Assembly: GCA_037903355.1 (NCBI GenBank)
Contig: JBAJFE010000001.1
Coordinates: 1,116,001-1,180,000 of the forward strand
DNA from: Trichuris trichiura
Taxonomy: Eukaryota > Nematoda > Enoplea > Trichinellida > Trichuridae
DNA: 64,000 nt
Direction: 5' to 3'
Below the pieces are notes generated by a model. It had not been told where the DNA came from. It ran no database searches and worked only from the letters and a program-made list of their open reading frames with translations. Shown here in pieces: positions 34,637 through 44,361 of the stretch (position 1 is the first letter of the stretch; the number at the start of each line of letters is the position of its first letter). A program made the position numbers and the translations under genes.

Positions 34637-36691
34637 ATCATCATTTCGTGGCCTTTTCTCAATGACGGAAGTAAGAAAGAAAGACAGGCAGCCAGCTCAG
34701 ACTATTTGAAGTATAGTTTTATCCAATCACCTGCGAATAAATAGCTACCTCTGTGTTTGATTTGTGGTAGTGTTCTCGAACGAATCTACAAACGTATCGT
34801 GGCTACAAGACCAAATCAACAGAGTACATCCAGAAATCAGTGACAAGGACATCAGCTACTTTCAGTCGCTTCGCCGGAAATTCCTTACAAGGAAACCATT
34901 GCTACATATGTTGTCATCAGCACCAGAAAAGGATAAAGACGGCCTGCTTGCATCCTATAACATTTCCTTACTATGCTGAGTTTCTTTTACGGAAAGCCTG
35001 TCCCGTTGAAAAATTTTAACTTTCCGGAACTTTCGGGTCGAATGAGACCCGTCTTCAGCGATGTTAAAATTTCATTACCGGTAATTTTAACACCGCTGAT
35101 GACGGGTCTCGTTCGACCCGAAAGCTTCGCAAAATTAAAATTTTTCAACGGGACAGGATTTCCGTAAAAGAAACTCAACATGAAACTATACGCTCCTGTA
35201 CCAAGAAGTCGCATCTACATTTCCTTACTAATTGCAAAATGTGGAAAGCCACATGACACTGGGGAAAAACTGTTGCTTACCGTGATTAGCAAAGTTATCC
35301 AGACTGTACTGCACATGTCACCAAAAGAAGTAATCAGAAGGAAACCTCCGAGTGATGACACGGTTCAAAGAAGGATTGACGAAATGATCAACGACGTAGA
35401 ACGCACTTTATGCGACTTCTTGAAAGCAACGCATGTTTCGTTGCAGCTTGATTAATCGATCTTACCTAAAAATGAAGCATTATTATTAGGTTATGTCAGA
35501 TTCGTAAAGGATGAAGTCCTGATGCAGGAAATGCTGTTTGGCACACATTTGGAAACAGATACCAAGGAAGAGACCATATTCCTTGCTGTAGAAAAATTTT
35601 GCAAGGATAACAACATCCCTATGGTGAACACAGTTGCTGTGGCAACCGATGGAACACCGTCGATGGTGGGCTGCTACCGCGGTTTTCTCCTACATTTGAA
35701 GCAGCTCGTTACTGACCTATTGGCGATTCGTTACATCATTCACCGACAGCATTTAGCCGCAAGACGCCCGAGCAAATGATTAAACTGATCACTCCAAGTT
35801 GCTATTACATCGGTTAATACCATCAGAAGTAAATCGCTGAATGAGAGATTATTCAGACAGCTTCGTGAACATAATGATGAAGATTTCAATCGCCTGTTAC
35901 TTCACACTGAAGTTCGCTGCTTGTCAAAGGATGCTTGTTTAACTCGGTTCTACAGCCTCTTTCACACAGTTCTAGAACTTTTGTAGTCTGTGAACCCTTC
36001 TCCGCAAGAAAATTTGAAGAAAAGCAAGAAAGACGTCGCGTATCTGGCGGACTTACATTACAAACTCAGTGCAATGAACTTGCCCCTGCAAGGCAGTCAC
36101 TTAAAACTTGATTAAAACGAAAGCAGTTATATCTGGTTTCGTTGCAAAATTGCCAATTTTCAAAGTAAACTTTCGGGCCAGTGAGTTCTATCAGTTTCCC
36201 CTTCTAGCTGCACTGGAGGAGGAAAAAGACCTCGCTGAACATGAAGTTGAAGTCAACACTTGAAAACGCTGCACTTTGACCTCACGGAACGGGTAAGTGG
36301 TATCCTTAACTTGAAAATTCCACATTGCGTAACAGACTCTATGTGCAGTGCCGACGAAGCACGAATGGAATTGCAGCAAGAACTGATAGAACTGCAAAGC
36401 AATGAAGAGCTGAAAGTGAAATGGAAAAGTGGATATCAACAGTTTTGGCTACAGCGCGAAATAAGGGAACTGTATCCGCTGTTATGGACTGCTGCAGAGA
36501 ACTTCCTTATTGCGTTTCCATCGTCTTATCCAGCAGAACGCGGATTCCGCGCGGTAAGAGAGCTGCTGACTAGCAACAGAAGGTGGCTGGAGATAGTGAA
36601 TCCAGGTGAATTTAGACTGATGATGACAAAGATGCAGCCAAATATAGACAACTTGGTCGTCCTGCATCAAGTACACCCATCATCACATTGA
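34637..36691 (+). pseudogene. ZBED5-like hAT transposase, broken
   Basis: Blocks in order: KKERQAASSDYLKYSF, BED-finger CLICGSV, SYNISLLIAKCGKPHDTG, FLKATHVSLQLD then a TAA where the family has D-E-S, ATDGTPSMVGCYRGFLLHL, YIIHRQHLAAR, LLHTEVRCLSKDACLTRF, LQQELIELQSNEELKVKW and AERGFRAVRELL. It is disrupted by stops, frameshifts and a 243-bp foldback insertion at 34974-35216. It is not functional. Confidence 0.9.
34974..35216. repeat. Foldback/MITE element (FB3) inside the hAT transposase
   Basis: A 243-bp insertion flanked by a 14-bp direct repeat (acatttccttacta at 34960 and 35217). Its body is a long imperfect palindrome centred on TACCGGTA, with GAGTTTCTTTTACGG at both ends and the TTTCGGGTCGAA/GACCCG hairpin in each arm. 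The right tail carries CCTGTACCAAGAA, shared with FB2. Confidence 0.9.
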
Positions 36692-37224
36692 ATAGTGTCC
36701 GTTCATGTGCAGTCGCAAACTTGCGTTACAGTTTCTTTTGCATCTTTTCGCTTAAGCGTTCTCACTTCAATCTGGTTCGTTGTCACTACAATTCTATTTG
36801 GTGTGGGTAAAAAAAACAAATTGACGCACATTGATTGTTTCTTTTTCGGGAAAGGCCAATGAACGCTTCTTGCTTATGTGACTCCATGTTCTGGAAAATG
36901 TGAAAGGAAATATGAAAGGTAAGCAGAAGTTTTCCAATGACTATATGGTTGGTGGAAAAGCAGGAGTGGTATAGTATGCCTTTCACGTGACGAGGAGTAG
37001 AAGTATTTTTTGCAAAATTTTCTCACGAGTAGTGGGATTGCAGAAATTTTCCCGCCTGGGGCAACCGAGCGAAAAGTTTGAGAACCTAATGACATCCCGT
37101 CTACGCCACGTCCTACCTTCCAGCCAATGAGCGGGCCCATAGTTGACCAGTCATAACAGAGGGGGCTCAAGCGTCCGGAAACGTCCATAGGGGGCGATGG
37201 AGCGAAAAGGTTTCAGAACCTATG

Positions 37225-37310
37225 GTCTAAAGAAAGCAAATTGCCTGTGTGCAACTGAATACGATCGACAAGTCAAGAAGCTCACTTATCGTAAAAACAA
37301 TTGGAGTTCA
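37225..37310 (+). other. Possible remainder of the Penelope GIY-YIG domain
   Basis: Immediately after the hAT right end, a short coding-like stretch (EYDRQVKKLTYR) resembles the end of the GIY-YIG block in Penelope-like elements, consistent with the hAT having split the domain. Short and frame-damaged. Confidence 0.4.
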
Positions 37311-37312
37311 AA

Positions 37313-37460
37313 ATGTGGTTTCTTGGTACGGGAACAAATGTTTTCATAATGTGAAAGTTTTATTACGGATGTAATTCCCGTTTAATGTTCTAAATAACTC
37401 CGGAGTTATTTAGAACATTAAACGGGAATTACATCCGTAATAAAACTTTCACAATTGGAG
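37313..37460. repeat. Foldback/MITE element (FB4) with a 102-bp perfect palindrome
   Basis: Starts ATGTGGTTTCTTGGTACGGG like FB2. Positions 37351-37401 and 37402-37452 are exact reverse complements (51 bases each, centre CTCCGGAG). Confidence 0.93.
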
Positions 37461-37742
37461 TTCAAGTTCAAACTCCGAAAAGAGCAAAACTCTTAACCAA
37501 TTAAGACTCTATACTATCCTACCGCTACTGTACAACTACGAATCGTTAATAGAACCAACAAGGAAAGCAGCATAATGTACAAATGCCTACCAAAAGTGAT
37601 ACGATGTGGTGAGAGGTCGTTTGCAAAAGCTTTTCGCCATTTAAGTCCATCGCACACATGTAAAATTTTCATAGTAGATCTTCAGATTCACGGGTTTGGC
37701 CTGTTGGATGTATCTGTAAGTAAACTTCAAAATGCTCTACTG
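37461..37742. other. Spacer with a small ORF
   Basis: A 63-codon ATG frame at 37575-37766 (+) has no recognised motif. Within it, about 40 bases (37663-37705, containing GATCTTCAGATTCACGGG) recur inverted at about 48262-48302, so this is probably repeat-derived rather than a gene. Confidence 0.4.
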
Positions 37743-37979
37743 TCACGAACCGAGCCGAAGTCGTGACAAGAGAGGAAATACACACAGGATACGACGTTTA
37801 CTCGAGCACACGAAAGCGACCGTTCTGTCCCACAACGACAGACAGAACTAAACTTAAGTCTCGAGAGCGAGTAAACACGATGTCAAAATTAGGGTAGGCG
37901 TTCCGCATGCGCGACCATAGCGACGAAACTTCCGCCTCATGCTGACAGCTTCGAGCCAAACGTTTTCGTTCACGACACA
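37743..37979 (-). repeat. 3' LTR of a second BEL/Pao element
   Basis: On the minus strand this 237-bp block begins TGTCGTGAACG and ends GGTTCGTGACA. It is preceded by a purine tract (GGTGGGGAGG), the expected polypurine tract. Its sequence differs from the LTR at 11863, so it is a different family. Confidence 0.65.
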
Positions 37980-38085
37980 CCTCCCCACCGTTTCCACGTC
38001 GGTGGAAACAGATGCGTGAGCAGTACTTGTGTAACGGCGAGACAAACGAAAAGATTAAGACGATCGGAATGGGGCAAAAGTGATT

Positions 38086-38400
38086 TTAACCCAAGCTTTT
38101 GATAAGTGCCAAACGAGTCACGGGTCTTACATAAGACCGATTCTTGGTCTTCACCGTGGCGATTCGAACGCGGCCATCAGTGCCTTTGACTATGTGAGTT
38201 ATACGACCCAGCGGCCAATGTCCATGCGGTTGCTGCGGCTCGACGATTACTACTACGTCGCCAACTTTCACGTTGGGAGTGTCCTTCGTCCACCTGGACC
38301 TTTGCTGCAGTGTTGGTAAATATTCCTTTCGCCAGCGCTGCCAAAATCGGTCCACGATCGTTTGCGCGTAGCACCAATGTTTATTCGAGGTGCATTCCTA
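38086..38400 (-). pseudogene. BEL/Pao integrase C-terminal fragment
   Basis: Encodes QTIVDRFWQRWRKEYLPTLQ, then VKVGDVVVIVEPQQPHGHWP, LGRITHIVKGTDGRVRIATV and RPVTRLALI, the DUF5641-type end of BEL/Pao polyproteins. Everything 5' of this is missing; the fragment, a purine tract and the LTR form the 3' end of an element truncated at about 38400. Confidence 0.85.
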
Positions 38401-38719
38401 ACCGCAGGTGACGTCTACAGGCACGTTGATATTTGATCGTCCTGTCAGAAGCATGAAGGGGGTTAGTGGTTCCTGGTTCGTAAAAAATTCAAAGGTAATG
38501 CTGTTTTCAAAAGTCAGTTCTATACGCATGGCGGTTAGTAGTAAGCGGAAAGCTTCATCTCTCATTTCAAGAAATCTCTTCTTTAGTTCGTTATATACAA
38601 AAACCGTTTTTTACACGCTCGCAGAATGACGGCGCGCGAAAGCTGTTTAAAGTATTTGTAAGTTTCCTGCGTGCGATTCTGCAATAGTGAAAACTTTAGA
38701 AAATTCTGTAAATGATAAG

Positions 38720-38780
38720 CAGGTAGTGCCTGCACACTTTACGCACTGAAGCAGCATATAAGGCTGTTCAGCACTATACA
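38720..38780 (+). promoter_or_regulatory. TATA promoter of membrane-protein gene 1
   Basis: GGTAGTGCCTGCACAC, then ACGCACTGAAGCAGCATATAAGG, with the TATA box at about 38756. The same block precedes the two paralogues at about 46891 and 49432, with spacing to the ATG about 55-60 bp. Confidence 0.75.
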
Positions 38781-38813
38781 GACTCTCTGCTGCTGAACAC
38801 ACCGGTTTTTAAA

Positions 38814-39134
38814 ATGCTCAATCTTGACACCATTTTTTTGGCCGTGATGTACTTCCTATGCGAGTGGATTGTCCACAGCATGGACAAAATGCTGAAAGTA
38901 CAGAACCAGACGGACAGTCCGCTACAAAGGCTCCCGCCCGCCACTCTGGCGATAGAAGTGGCGGAGACCGCGGCGGCGGAAGCGGCGACCCCGTCGCCTT
39001 CCGCCCCAAGCGGCTCCAATGGAGCAGCGCCGGGGACGCGGGCGGGGAGGCGGCGGGCGCCCAGACGGAGGGGGCCAGCAGGGCCCCCAAGAAGCTCCTT
39101 AAACCTGCGGAGCAGGAGAATTGTAACAAGTTGA
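38814..39134 (+). CDS. Small membrane protein with basic tail, paralogue 1
   Basis: 106 aa from ATG 38814, single exon. An N-terminal hydrophobic helix (about residues 5-22, TIFLAVMYFLCEWIV) is followed by a Ser/Ala/Pro spacer and a strongly basic tail (GRRRAPRRRGPAGPP, then SLNLRSRRIV). It is probably a single-pass membrane or signal-anchored protein with the tail on one face. The spacer and tail DNA is very GC-rich against AT-rich flanks. The promoter and AATAAA at 39196 match paralogue 2. No known family recognised. Confidence 0.65.
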   Translation: MLNLDTIFLAVMYFLCEWIVHSMDKMLKVQNQTDSPLQRLPPATLAIEVAETAAAEAATPSPSAPSGSNGAAPGTRAGRRRAPRRRGPAGPPRSSLNLRSRRIVTS

Positions 39135-39195
39135 GTATTAAAGTAAATTTTTTTTTGTTTTTCCTTTGATGGTTAATTTTCATACATGGATTTTG

Positions 39196-39201
39196 AATAA
39201 A
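39196..39201 (+). terminator. Polyadenylation signal of membrane-protein gene 1
   Basis: AATAAA about 62 bp after the stop codon, inside TTGAATAAAATGTTTTGATA; the same context follows paralogue 2 at 47333. Confidence 0.65.
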
Positions 39202-39721
39202 ATGTTTTGATATTACGAGCTTGTTCTTGTTTTCCTGCGGCTTGGTTGGTCTGGTAAGCTATGAGCTATCCGCTGCAAGTAGTTGAGCGACCATTAGCGA
39301 GTAAGTGCTCAGCGACTACACGCAATGCTATGCTCAGGTTGGAAGACAATGTTACGAGCTCCCTTTGAAAACTGTGTACGACCGCTGCCGTCCTTCTATC
39401 AATACGGGAAAGTGCGTGGTTGAATAGTTTGTTTTTGATTCTCTTTGCAGTCACTTTAGAGCCTTAACGTAGTGATCCGCCCACAACAAATGCAACAACA
39501 GCGTCTGATGTATCAAGTCGAATTTCGAAGAAAAACGTATCCTTTTCAGGTGAACCATTCACACATTCAACGCAACAGCGGGATGAAAAATACCTTGGCG
39601 GCAGCTTAGCTCTTCCTGACCGTTATACCTCAGTGCCTTGCGTGATTAATACATTTTCCAAGCGTGATGCGACTTGCTTTCTTTATAGAACAATACTTTT
39701 CACAGAAAAAGGAGACATAAA

Positions 39722-39850
39722 ATGACGTTTCAATCCCAGTTTCACTGTACAGTCAGCTTTGCGGATTGGTTTGTCTACGCTCCCAATTCCTTATTTGGGG
39801 TTGGAAAAATAAGTTTCTCGATTATGCCTCCTCATGCGCGTAATACATGA
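39722..39850 (+). CDS. Conserved 42-aa ORF, unit 1
   Basis: ATG to TGA with no indel relative to the 42-aa ORF of unit 2 (47858-47986). Both contain DWFVYAP and end in a short Pro/basic stretch. An acceptor-like CTTTTCACAG lies just upstream in both units, so it may be a last exon. The function is unknown. Retention of both start and stop after clear divergence is mild evidence for coding. Confidence 0.35.
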   Translation: MTFQSQFHCTVSFADWFVYAPNSLFGVGKISFSIMPPHARNT

Positions 39851-42238
39851 TCGATCAGAGAATAAAGTGAAGACGGAATTAAGTAAGTCAGCTTTTTAGG
39901 TATGGAATCATACGGTCTTGCCTAAAGCTTAGCCAAATTAGTGTACGAGTTGTCTTGTGGCAGGTGCAGTAAAAGAGAGCCTTCAACGTTCGAACGCTAA
40001 GCGGAAGCAAGCGTAGTTTTAATCTGCTACTCGATGGTTATGTTTTTCTATTAGTACGTCTTTCTGCAGCAAAACGTGAAGCTTAAGCTCCAAGACAGAG
40101 ACGGCAAAGGCCGCGCATTTTTTCGAGGAAAGTTTATCCGTCAGCGTGGCTTCGCAATCGCAACGATGACAGAGAGGAAAAAGCACAATGAAAACAGGTT
40201 ATTGTTGGTGAAATCAAGCTTTTCTGAGGCCTAATCAATTGCTAGTTCCATTGGCATACTGTAGGTTTCCTAGCCATCCGTCCTGCTTTTCCCTAAGGCT
40301 AAGCCAAAGCATAAGATTCGTATTCCTGCTTACGCTAAAGGGAAGGCAGAGCGTAACCGTTTGAATGTTTTCCAATAAAAGCGCAGCAGAATGGTTGCAT
40401 TCTTACAAGAAACAAACCTGCATAAACTAAGCAGCAGGCGGAAAATCTGAGGAGGAAATCCCAGAATATACTCAAAATCAACATGAAAGTCCGCGAAATC
40501 ATTACCTATATTTGAGCCTGAATACAAGCCTAATGTTTAAGTTTCAGCTTGACGCAGGAGCAGAATAGAACTGTCCGCAGTGGTACACTATGACAATCGC
40601 CCCGGGTGGCAAAGGAGTCAAAAAGCAAGTGTAATTACTACATATCAAAGTATAAATGTGACTTTACATGATTTTTGAGCTCTTTGTTGGTTTCCCTTCA
40701 CGTTACAGAGCGCACAACGTTGGAAAGGTTGCGAACTCGCATATCTTCATTCCTTTGCGATACTCAGGAACCCTAAAGAAGCCAGCCCACTGCTTTGCCT
40801 CAAAACGAGTAAAAGCTAACCAGTTTCTATTAGGGCAAGTAAGTACAAGACCTGCTGTTGCAGCGGTACAGCCATAAACGTTCGCGCAATCCCACATCCT
40901 GCTAATCGGCAAACTTTCCGGACGAGAAGCCAACGTTCTGTACAACCACGTTAATGTCCTTCTTATTGTACGCGCTTTGGAAGCATTGCTTAAACATCTT
41001 TCCAGCTGAGTCGGTTTTGGAGGGCTCACTTTTGCGGGAACGTTTTATCAGGTGGAGCGTTACGGCACTTACTTACTGCAGGGAGCAACAATTTCACTTT
41101 TGTATTGCTCATCCGTACAGCTCGGCATAGTATACATGCTCCTCAAATTTTCGTATTAGCAAAGCATCGCGCTTACAGCGCTTTGGCAAAGCTACCTAGA
41201 AATCACGCACAAGCTTAACGGCAGCATTAATATCCAGCAGGTTACTCCAACACTGCGTCTTTCTTAACGAGGCGGTAGACTTCCGTAACATCTATACCGC
41301 ATGTTCTCTAGCCATTTGAAGGAGTCCGAAATTAAAACGAAGCAACTCGGCAGAAATGTTTGTACGGCATATGCTTGCGTTGATTTCGGACTCTATCAAC
41401 AGCGTAGAGAACATATCGTATAGAACTTAGCTTAATTAATAGGACGCTATTGCAGATTCGAGCTGCTTTCTCAGGAGCAGTTTCGTGACGGGCAAATTCC
41501 TTCCCGTAAAGCTGGTTTATCATTACGCAATGCACAGCGCGTTAGCAATATTTTTCTCAAAAAGTTCATACCAGTTTTCTGCGGGTACAATTTATTTCTA
41601 CACCTTTGCCTGTACGGGTATAGACGTACGTATCCTGTTTATCGGTAACAAAAACGCTGAAATGCATGAACAACATTACGCCTATTCTGTTCAGCAGGGG
41701 CAGACACGACTTTGACGTTCTTCCGCAGGAAATAGCGAAAAAATACTGGAAAATGTTCCGCTTTCCTATCGAAACTTTGACAATCGTTTTGGAATTCACG
41801 CTACTTCGCTCTGACTACAAAAAATTTGAAAATAAATGCGCCAATTTGCGACGGCACAAGTACCGTAGCCAATGCTGCTTGAAGACCAATAATTCCCCTA
41901 CTCAACTGCAAGACCTCTGTAAACCTTTGAAGCGTTGGATTTGTTCCCAGCTACGCAATTCGCATTCACGAACTTTTGTTACCCATTTTACTGTTCTCGA
42001 TAAACTACGTGCCCTTTTGTTGCTCCGCCGGTCGTTAGTGTAAATAATTATGTCTCTAAGCTGCTAAGCGAAGCGCTCTCTTCGACACTTAATGCTTCTC
42101 AAGAAGGTCTTCTCTCAGCAAAGTTACCAAACTTCCCAATTTCGCTGCTCGGCATATTTATGGCACCTTCCTGCGTGAAACGTCCACTGTCGTCGTTGAG
42201 TTGCTGCTTTCAAGGCTCCAAAATTTCAGAGTTTCGTA
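39851..42238. other. Remainder of unit 1, partly unit-specific
   Basis: About 40110-41850 is absent from unit 2; it includes a 108-codon minus-strand open frame (40703-41029, GTG start) and overlapping frames at 41485-42043, none recognisable. From 41860 to 42240 it again matches unit 2 (48290-48661). Confidence 0.4.
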
Positions 42239-42724
42239 TACAGGTGGCCCTCGTTATCCGCGTGGTTCTATACAACGCGGTTCATCTGGCGCAAAATACC
42301 GACGTCATCTTTCACACGGCAGTACACGAGATAGAGCCTGGAACTGTCAGTGGTTGCTAGAAGCGCTTGTGGGGTGGCAGCTACTGAACAGGAGCACTTA
42401 GGTGCCATCAATGAGAAGGCCATGGACATAGTGAATATTTCCAAAGAGTTGGGAGCTGAGGGTTTCTCCTACATGTTACAAGGCGATATCAGGGAGCACA
42501 TAGATCATAGGTTCTCAAACGTTTCGCTCCGTCACCACACTGCGAACGTTCCTGAGGGCGACTGCCCCCAGTTGTGATTGGTCAATTTTGGGTCCACTGG
42601 TTGGCTGCAAGGTAACACGTGCCGTAGCCGGGAGGCGATTATGTTCTCAAAGTTTTCGCTTAGTCGCCCTGGGCAGGAATATTTTTGCAATACTACTACT
42701 CGTTAGAAAATGTTGCGGAAAATA

Positions 42725-44361
42725 CAGTCAGTTCTCGTATAACGCGAGCGTTTGGTCACTTAAAAATCCTGAAAAATGTCGCGTTATAGGAGACATGTAA
42801 AGTATAGGAAAATCACGATTTGGTTCAAAGCGTCAGAAGGATTGTTTACTTGTAAACAACAACGGAGAGATATCTTAAATAAGCTGGGTTGAAACAGGAA
42901 TTATGATGTACCTGAGCTACTTATTCTACCATTAGGCACGCTGATGTATGGATCCTCTTACACGAGGTCTGAATAACATTATCTTTTACGGCGATCATAC
43001 ATTAACGGCAGAGCTTTCATGATAATACTCTTTACAGCGGACAGAGTTCAAACTGGCTTTCAGGAGCGGCATGCTTCCGTCCTTAGCTTGTGGAAGAAGT
43101 CCCTTTCAGTACTAAAATAAACGACCTTATACCCAGGAAAGAATGGAGTTCCGTTGGACTCACTTTTTTAATCTCACTATCCTTTGTTACGGGCGAACTG
43201 AGGTCCTATTAGAGGTAGAAGATAGCGCTTACTCATCGTCACAATGTTTCTTCATTGCAGTAAGGTAGAACTCGAGCTACTTTTGTTTTGCAAATTTGAT
43301 CGAGGCAGTAGCCCTTTTCTTTGACCAAGTTTTGTACTTCTATTGGAAATGTTTGCGCGGCATCGACGTCCGCGCTTCCTGTTTCGCCACAGAGACGAAC
43401 ATTGTGAAAACTGTACCGGTTCTTGGAACGGCAGAACCAACCACTACTAGCAGTAAATGGAGGAATTTCGGTAGGATTTGTAGACTGTTTCTTAAGGTCT
43501 TCGTAAATGGTAACTGCTTTTTGTCTGATGGTGAAAAACGTTGTTCCTATTCTTTTCATCGTTTGAGTTTCGATCCAATTGCTGAGTAGTTTTTCCATTT
43601 CTTCCAGTATCTTAGGCCTTGTTCTTATCGACATCGCTTACGCAAGTCTGTTTAATTTTTTCTGCATTGCTCCTAATGGTCCACAAGGTTGATTCCTTTA
43701 TGCCAGTAGCTTTGACGATATCACTGTCGTCTCATTCCGTTCATACCGTTTCAGTATCTCAAGCTTCTCTCCAACAGTCAGCGCCTTTCTTTTTCCACCA
43801 CTACCAGGTGACTTCGAATCAGGAAGCTTAGACATTTTCAGATACTTAAAGACTATCCTCAAATCGCGGAATCAGACAAAATACTTACGAATTGAGCTCG
43901 CAATCAGACGGTGTGAATGCTTTCCGAATTCTGTGCAAGCGTACTACGACTCAGTGGAAAAGCTCTACGATGCCTGCGCTTCGGGAGAATTGAAAATGGA
44001 AGCGTCGTCTGTGCAGATGTTCCTGCCGGCGCAACTTATTCCACCGAACATGAATACCGATCAATAGCCTGTTTGAGTATGCATATCGCAGGGTGCACAG
44101 CTGGGTCGGACACTACTTCTGATAAGAATCCTAAACGTTTTTGTCACATTTCGCTTGTTCGGGACCGAGGAACGCGCATAAGCTAACAGCGCGGCCTTTG
44201 TTTGCTCTCGGTGGACGAAAACACGGGGAGACTTTGCCATACGCCCACGCTTTCCAGCTGGCAAAATCGCGTAAGAACGAAAATAGAGTCGCGTTATGTG
44301 AGAAAGTGCTACGATTTCAAAATCGCGTATGAGCGAAAACGCGTTATACGAGAACTGACTG
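42725..44361 (-). mobile_element. Tigger/pogo-type element B, inserted in the hAT
   Basis: Perfect 22-bp terminal inverted repeats (starting CAGTCAGTTCTCGTATAACG), TA target duplication on both sides, and a broken transposase on the minus strand. The hAT sequence is continuous across the insertion when compared with 37000-37224. Confidence 0.92.
43239..43835 (-). pseudogene. Tigger/CENP-B-like transposase, N-terminal half
   Basis: Opens at ATG 43835 with the first HTH (KRKALTVGEKLEILKRYERN), meets a stop, then continues in another frame with MEKLLSNWIETQTMKR, FTASSGWFCRSKNRYSFHNV and a GETGSADVDAAQTFP block, the CENP-B-type second HTH. The DDE catalytic region is missing. Non-functional. Confidence 0.85.

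Larger units (their letters stand above)
33939..37224 (+). mobile_element. hAT element, family 2, inserted in the PLE
   Basis: Ends CATACGTTCTTAAAG (left) and CAGAACCTATG (right) match the family terminus CxTAGGTTCTCAAA seen at 42506, 53743, 54645 and 61019. The flanks gtctacgc and gtctaaag agree at five of eight positions, a plausible aged target duplication. The transposase inside is broken. Confidence 0.85.
38410..40110 (+). repeat. Tandem segmental duplication, unit 1 (matches 46590-48255)
   Basis: Collinear with unit 2 from the upstream region (TTAGTTCGTTATATACAAAAACC) through the membrane-protein gene, its AATAAAATGTTTTGATATTA end and a downstream 42-codon ORF. Beyond 40110 the units differ until about 41860, where similarity resumes and runs to 42240. 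Confidence 0.88.

Noticed and set aside
38818..39183. Other long frames overlapping membrane-protein gene 1
   Set aside because: They are shadows caused by the GC-rich tail; only the ATG frame at 38814 matches the paralogue and promoter.
40703..41029. 108-codon minus-strand frame
   Set aside because: Starts with GTG, no motif, absent from the paralogous unit; may be part of an unrecognised insertion but not supported as a gene.
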